The notes below the pieces were generated by a model, which was given only the letters and a program-made list of their open reading frames with translations, ran no database searches and had not been told where the DNA came from. A stretch of 64,000 nucleotides of DNA from Progne subis subis (Eukaryota; Chordata; Aves; Passeriformes; Hirundinidae): NCBI GenBank assembly GCA_022316685.1, contig JAKJHU010001071.1, positions 30,498-94,497 of the forward strand, given 5' to 3'. Below, one piece after another: positions 57,739-64,000 of this stretch. The translations under genes were made by a program, and so were the position numbers. Numbering within the stretch: the first letter of the stretch is position 1; each line of letters starts with the position of its first letter.

Positions 57739-59867
57739 ACAGTCTGCTGAAATCCTCCTCATGTGACCAAGATCACAGCAACAACACGGAGCCAAATGAA
57801 CAACCGAGTTCCTATGTGCTAGTACAAAAACCCAGCTAGAAGAGCATGGTGCAAGTCTGGTTTCAAATATGTTAAATAGGAATTTAATCTCAGCAGATTG
57901 CTCAGATGGCTGCCTTTCCACTACAGAACAATATTTTAATTAAATTTCCACATCACCATATTTAGCACATTTTTCCTTTTCATTCAATATTTTTCAACAG
58001 ATCCTTGAAAATTCATCTCTACCCTGTGTGAGCTTTAAAAAGTAGAAAGGGGGGGGGAAAAAAAAAAAAAAAAATCTGCCCTGTGGAATCTGCAACTGTT
58101 GGTTGTGTGTGTTAGTTCTATGATTTTGTGTTTCAGGGTTAGGATAGGAATATGTCTCATATACAACAAAACAGGTGGGTATTTGAGCTGAATCATCATA
58201 AAAATAAAAATCATAGCAATTGCTTGCAGTGCAGAGATTTTGGAAAGACTAAGGATATAATTATAGCTTCATACAGAAGGGTCCATCTATAAATTGTGTT
58301 GCAATATTTGAGTAAAAAGTGAATAATTTCTTTTGTGGAGAAAAAGTGGCATTCTGTTTCTGGGGCTCTTAGTTTTTCACACTCAAATTGATAAGGACAG
58401 ACATCTCAGTCATCTGTTTCTCTGCATTAAGCTATGTCTCCCTTTTGGATATAAATAGGTTGCTTTATATCAGCGGGTGTCAAGCCAACTCACTACTGTT
58501 TTAAATCTGGCCTTGAAAATAAATGGTGTGTGATGCACCCCTATCAATTAAAAATATTTTTTAGTAGACAGTTTCCAATGTTTGTAATGGGGAAGCTATT
58601 TATTATATTATGTGTTTGTGATCTGTCATGAAGGGGGAAGTCCTGTTTATGAGGTAAACATTTTGATTCTTCTTTTAAGTTTTAAATATGTGTATTTTAT
58701 GCTAGTATTTATTTGCACACTAATATAATATAATATAATATAATATAATATAATATAATATAATATAATATAATATACTTAACCATGGTAGACATGCAAA
58801 AATAGAACAAAAATCTTCTTTTTGGGCATAGTAGATATTTAAACTTTACCTAATAGTCTGAGGATCACAGTGATTTAAGGAGACTATATATGTATGCCCT
58901 CTTCTATGCATACAGATATATGCATAATTGCAACGTAACAGCTCCCCTTTGAGAATTAAAATCTTGTTTCTGATACCCGCACCATATGGTCAGTAGGAAT
59001 AACGAGCAAAAATGGCAAACAGCACCCTTAAATAATACAGATAAAGTGCTTACAAATTCTTAAAGTTAAAGGCACCATTTTCAAGGAAAATGTTCACAAA
59101 GTTCTTTACACTTTGCAGCAGTTTGTTGCAGCTAAAATGACACTTTTCTCTAAGCCAGGAAAAAACTCCATTTCATTTCTTTACAAGCAGAATGGAGTTC
59201 CAGAACTTTTCAAGCAATGGATATCAGACAGGATAGCAAGGAGTTTCCTGGGCAATGATAGAACAGAGTAAACTGGGAACAGAAAGATCAAATGTCCAAA
59301 AGTGTCTATTGCTGCTGGCCTGCTGCCTTTGGAATTCAGATTTTATCTGTCCTCAGAGTGTGCTATGTTCAACAAGGCAGAAACAAAACACAGAAGAGGA
59401 GAAGACTACAGTTCAAAGAAAACAAATAGTAGATATTTAAATTAACATTGTAAATGTTGTCTTGCTGCAGGAAAAGTTAATTATTTAGTTCCTTATAGGA
59501 AAAGGCTTATACCTTACACTGAGATGGTAAAATGAGTTCAAATGTCTTGTCTGCAACTGATTACAAAACAGTAAAATATAATCCTAACAGCATAGTAATT
59601 AACCAACTATTTAGAGAACTGCTTGTCATTTTAAACAAATTGCTCTGTAAAAATAGTATAAGTGGTGAAATAAGACTATAGAAAACATTATTACAGGGTT
59701 GGTTTTTTTCCAACAAACATGGATTTTAAATAAAATATTGCTCTTTGTGCGCATAAAAGTATATTCGTTTTTGGACTGAGCAGGCCAGAAGGCTGCCCTC
59801 CCAAGTATGAGGCAGACAACAGCAATTTTAGAAGTTATTACCGGTTCAAATAGGAAAAGTGTCAGAT
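57739..59867. other. Anonymous AT-rich DNA
   Basis: It contains a G-A run at about 58045-58076 and the TAATA repeat at 58721-58776. No gene is seen. Confidence 0.5.
58721..58776. repeat. (TAATA)n pentanucleotide microsatellite
   Basis: About eleven near-perfect units, a likely length-variable marker. Confidence 0.97.
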
Positions 59868-59873
59868 GACTGT

Positions 59874-60264
59874 TGTTACCCTGTTTTTTCTGAGTTTTTT
59901 AAAGCCTTTTGAATTTTCATAAATGGAGTCAGATCTTTTAGTTACTGTAGAATATTAGAGCAGTTTTCTACCTTTTCCCACAGATGTAACATAAACAAAT
60001 CCTTTGTTTTTCATTCTCTGTCCTTTGTTTGCATATTTCTAACCTGAAAACAATTGTAACTGACAGTTGGTTTAGCCACTTGGCTGAAAGGTGAAAAACC
60101 CCAGAAGCCAATCTTCTGCTAGACCCACAAATGTATAAAAAGTAAGAAATAAAACAAAGAGGCTCTCTCTCTCCGCCTGTCTCAGCTTTGAGCTGGATCG
60201 GAAGGACCTCTGCCCTGCCAAAATCTCTTGTCTGCGTGTGACTGCTTTGTGTGTCTTGGTGACA
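59874..60264 (+). mobile_element. Solo LTR, same family as 56031-56416
   Basis: The element begins TGTTACCC and ends TTGGTGACA, 391 bp. Flanks are GACTGT (59868-59873) and CACTGT (60265-60270), a 6-bp duplication with one mismatch. It aligns along its whole length with 56031-56416, including TATAAAAAGTAA and AATAAAACAAAG. Both lie in the same orientation 3.5 kb apart. Confidence 0.82.
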
Positions 60265-60270
60265 CACTGT

Positions 60271-62340
60271 GATTTTCAGATATTTGTTTATGCTACATTT
60301 AGAGGTAATTTTAAAGTTCAGCTACCCTTTGTAAAGTGGTGCGGTTGTTGTTGTTATTATTATTGATGATGATGATGATGATGATAATAATAGTATTCTC
60401 TCAGAAAAAGTACGATAGATTAAAACTGGAGGCTAGCTGATGTGTAGGGCTCCTCTTAAATCTGGCCTGGTGACTATTAAGTTTTGCTTCAGGCCTGTAC
60501 AGTCACATTGATCATTTCCTCTTCCATGTTTTGTGGGTTTGGTCAGCCTGACAATTCAGAAATTAACAAACACACACCTGTGCTTCACCTTCTTTCTCAC
60601 TGTTTTTTGTAAGACTTCTGTTTCCATGGCAGCCATACAAGAGGATTTTAAGCATCTGATCCCTACGAAAAAGTGGGGGTTTATATCAGAAAAATTAACT
60701 AGGAAGTCAGGGGGAAGCAGGGAAGTTTGGTTTTTTGAATCTTGTAGCTAAGGGTGTTCTTAGTACCATGTGAATTAGCAGTATGTCTCAATAGTTGGAC
60801 CTAACCTCAATTAACTACAATAAGGCAAGTACAAGAGCATCTGTCTTCTATAGAAAACCTGTATTTCTAATATGCCTAATCTGCATTGTATCATGCTGGG
60901 AGTGCTGTGGTTCCACTGGTGTTAGCGAAAATAACACAATAAGGCTATGTGAGACAATGTCATAGGCTGACCTTGACTGCCAGCCTCCCACCCAACTCTG
61001 TCATTCCCCGTATTCAGCAGGACAGGTGAAAAAATTATCAAGAAAAAGACCGTGGGTTCACATAAGGACAGGGAGATCAGTCACCAACTACCAGCATGGC
61101 CAAAACTGAATCAACTTGTGGAAAATTAATTTAATGTATTGCAAAAAAAAAGAGCAGAGTAACAAGAAATAAAAATAAGACTACAGCCACCTCCCCCCCC
61201 ACCTTCATTTTGTTTGGGGGCTCATCTCCATTCCTTCATTCCTGACTCCTCTACTCCTACACACATACACACACACACACACACAAAAGCCTCATAGAGA
61301 ATGGGGAACAGTGGCTGTGGTCTGCTCATTATGATTTGTCTCTGCCACTTCTTCCTCATCATAATCTTTTCTTGCTAGAAAAAGGGGTACAGTCCTTCAC
61401 AAATTTCTCCAAGGTGGGTAAAAGCCTGATGAAAGGGATATTCCATACCAGAGAACATCATGCCCAGTTTATGGAGGGAGTAGGCTAGAGATGCTGATTG
61501 CTTCTGGGGGACAGTCATAATTAAATTTTATTTTGTTTCAATTATTAAATGTTTTTTATGTGGACTCATGAGTGTTAGTATTCTCCTTATTCTCCTCTCC
61601 ATGCCACAGAGAGTCGTGTAGGAGAGGGGGAAATGAGGAAGCACCTGCATAAGCTGCTAGCAAGGTCAAACCATGGCATGAGTCCCCCAAGGTCTGCAGC
61701 ATGGACATCTGCTCCAGCATGCTCCTCAGTGAGCGGCAGGGGGAGAGCCTGTACCACCAGGGTCCTATGCTTTAGGTAAAAGCAGAGTAGAGTCTCATGT
61801 TTTTCTCAATCTTCTCTTTCTAAGCTACTGTATATAATTTTTAACTCTCTATAATTTTTAACATAATAAGTAAGTCATGCTGTCACAGAGGTGTTGCTGA
61901 CTGTCTCAGCTTTGGGCAGCTGTGGGTCTGTTTTGGAGCCAGCTGGTGCTTGCCCTGTCCAACACCTGGGCAGGTCCTGCTCTTTTCTCACAAAAAAATG
62001 ACTTCTGAGGTCTCCCTGCTGCCAGCACCTTGCCGTGAAAACCCAATACAGAGCAACTCTTCTGCCTTCAGGCACTAAACCCACCAGTAACTAAAATTAC
62101 TGCAGGAAAGTTCTTGAAAACTATCAGAATAGCTAGGGACTTTTAACTCCCTACATAAAAAGTAGTAGCATGTTTCTTACTTTCTCTGGTAATAATGAAT
62201 AATAACCCTTTCAATAGCAATCACCAATCATGACTTCTTAAGGCAAAAATAATGAAAATCAATGTAAATACATAGGAAGGGACTTCCTTTAGATATTTTA
62301 AATCAATATAATTTACCCAAATGATTGCATAAAGTCCACA
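60271..62340. other. Anonymous DNA with simple repeats
   Basis: A TTG/TTA/GAT trinucleotide tract lies at about 60343-60392 and a (CA)n tract at about 61261-61285. No gene is seen. Confidence 0.5.
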
Positions 62341-62344
62341 GTAG

Positions 62345-62435
62345 TTTAAAGGAAGAATTGGAAGGGACACACAAGGATCATCAAGTCCAACTCCTGGCCC
62401 TGCACAGGACAGCCCCAAGAGTCAAACTGTCACCA
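62345..62435 (-). mobile_element. CR1 3' tail, minus strand
   Basis: GAATTGGAAGGGACACACAAGGATCATCAAGTCCAACTCCTGGCC is the common reverse-complement end of avian CR1 elements. The rest of the element is missing. Confidence 0.6.
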
Positions 62436-63149
62436 AAACAATGAGAAAAACAGAAACTCTCCATCTTTTCAGTGTTAGAGAATTTGGGCATTACTTTATT
62501 CTGGCCAGGATGTTATTCTGGCCAAGATGTGCAATAGAAATTATTTCATCCACACATGGTCGGGTTGTGCAGAAAATCATTGCATCACACAGGGCTCTTT
62601 TACCCTGTTTTTTCACATATTTATACATACAAAACCCAAAGAAATTCTCATTCATTGTTCCAAATTACAAAATTCTTAGTATTCAATCTCCTACTGGTTA
62701 CTGACCCCTTCTGCTTCCATGCTAATTTGGTCTTCATTCTTTGGTACTCTTATCAGTCTTTTCCCAGATCAGGTGATAGCTCCAGGGGGTAATGTTCGCT
62801 AATGTTCAGCGTCTCTCTTGTGTATCTTCTGGCTACTCCCAGTTTGTTGATTTTAAACTCGTCAGACCAGGCTCAGGCTCGGTGAACAGAGTCTTTTGAA
62901 GAGAAACTTCAGTTCTTACCCCGCCCCGGGCAAAGGTGAACAACCCCCTGATTAAATGTTACATTAAAAATGTTAAAAGCTCTATCATTTCCAACAACAC
63001 CGTGCGTCTGACTGCATTGCCCAAACACTACTCGAACTGTGTCAGGCTGGGGCTGCAACCACTTCCCCGCAGAGCCATTATAATTGACATCTAACATCAT
63101 AAACCGCGAGATAACTAGGCGAGTCTGCAATGCACCAGGTGAACAAATG

Positions 63150-63295
63150 GCTGACAGCCCAGAGTCACACAGTTTTGGTAAACAGGGTTACACCAGGCTG
63201 GCACTCAGTCACCAGTGGGTTTCTAAAAGGCCCAATAATAGGGTCAGTGTTTTTCAGTGTTTTTATAAATAATTTGGATGCAGAAGGCAAATGCA
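63150..63295 (+). mobile_element. CR1-like reverse transcriptase scrap
   Basis: One frame reads SVTSGFLKGPIIGSVFFSVF followed by INNLDA, which follows the CR1 pattern SVTSGVPQG...LFN.FINDLD. Both ends are lost. Confidence 0.45.
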
Positions 63296-63686
63296 CATAC
63301 ATACGTGTGTTATAAACGCATATTATATAGTTGGCTTTTCGCAAATATTAAAATGAATACTGTATGTGTAATGTGGGAAGATTGTACTGTATTTTGTTTT
63401 ATTAATAGAGTTTAGAAATGTGATGAATGTATTTTTTTTTAATGACTGTAACATAGTGTTAAAAAACTGGGGGTTTTTTGTAACATCTAAACTGGTCAAC
63501 TCAGAAGGTAGGAGGAGTCATCCTTCATTCCTGCGCGAAGATTGCTGACCAAAAAGCTACTGAACTTCTGTTATCAAGTATCTTATCCAAATGAAGATGA
63601 CCAAAACCCAGGGAGAAGAATTTATGGGACCTCTCCTATCAGACAGAAGGGAGCCACCCGCAGATGGATCTACCAGATAAAAGGAT

Positions 63687-63730
63687 GGGGGGGGGGGGGG
63701 GGGGGGGGGGGGGGGGCGGGGGGGGGGGGG
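63687..63730 (+). repeat. G30-C-G13 homopolymer run
   Basis: Thirty Gs, one C and thirteen Gs stand in a row. The run creates poly-Gly and poly-Pro frames on both strands that are not genes. Confidence 0.98.
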
Positions 63731-64000
63731 TGCAGCTTGAAACTGAACAAAGAAATAAAGAAATTCACACTCAAAAGGAATGTTTGAATCATGCATGTGA
63801 ATTTATAAATATGCAACAGGCTGATACTTTTAAGGAGCATATTTTTTGTTAGCAGGTATGCTGGCTGGCTAGGTGCCAAGCATTCTTGGCCAAGAAACTG
63901 TATTTTGCTTTTTTCTCTCCTGTCTATTATTATTATTAAACTTATATATTTTTCTAAGAAAGTGAACTTTTTTTTTTTTTTTTTTTTCCTTCACACGCAT
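63731..64000. other. Anonymous DNA
   Basis: A T run lies at about 63968-63987. Nothing else is recognised. Confidence 0.5.

Noticed and set aside
63542..63879. Poly-Gly and poly-Pro frames on both strands
   Set aside because: They come from the G homopolymer run.
1..64000. tRNA, rRNA, CRISPR or bacterial operon features
   Set aside because: None was seen; tRNA-like matches are only primer-binding sites of the ERVs.

Overview
The window looks like AT-rich, intergenic or intronic DNA from a bird, probably a songbird. The evidence is several fragments of chicken-repeat-1 (CR1) LINEs, one ending in the typical octamer-like repeat (TTCTGTGA at 19376-19411), and a dense load of endogenous retroviruses (ERVs) and solitary LTRs of several families. 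I recognise no complete host protein-coding gene, no tRNA or rRNA gene, no CRISPR array and no bacterial feature. Two short open exon-like blocks with good splice signals (27934-28008 and 30560-30658), and a third coding-like block (57485-57738), may belong to host genes that I cannot name.

Layout. (1) 1-3380: an internally deleted betaretrovirus-like ERV (ERV1), with an LTR cut by the window edge, a Phe-tRNA-like primer site, a decayed gag, a deletion that removes pol and most of the surface subunit, an open transmembrane-subunit segment of the gamma type, a polypurine tract and a complete 3' LTR. (2) 5920-13558: a gammaretrovirus-like ERV (ERV2), + strand, with a 5' LTR, a Pro-tRNA-like primer site, a 1.3 kb leader, decayed gag-pro-pol with an in-frame UAG between gag and pol, and only the first codons of env; no 3' LTR is visible. 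(3) 13559-36493: mostly anonymous DNA with four CR1 fragments, simple repeats, one LTR with a 5-bp target duplication (28079-29610) and one LTR on the minus strand (30761-31496). (4) 36494-45224: a second gammaretrovirus-like ERV (ERV3) on the minus strand with an uninterrupted 756-codon env, an extra open frame between pol and env, a nearly open pol and a truncated gag. It is joined head-to-head at 43941 to the env 3' end and LTR of another copy on the plus strand. (5) 46434-47821: an LTR of the same family (+) interrupted by another (-), with a 4-bp TATC duplication. (6) 47822-64000: anonymous DNA with three solo LTRs flanked by exact or near-exact target duplications (52955-53636, 56031-56416, 59874-60264), CR1 tails, microsatellites and a 44-bp G run.

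How the pieces relate. ERV2 and ERV3 share domain order, a single CCHC knuckle, a UAG after gag and the same U5 end, so they belong to one broad lineage; ERV2 is more decayed. ERV1 is a different class, combining a beta-like gag with a gamma-like envelope transmembrane subunit. The most interesting items are the open env and the adjoining Cys-rich open frame of ERV3, inside an otherwise rearranged locus. All family assignments rest on motifs read by eye; no database search was run.
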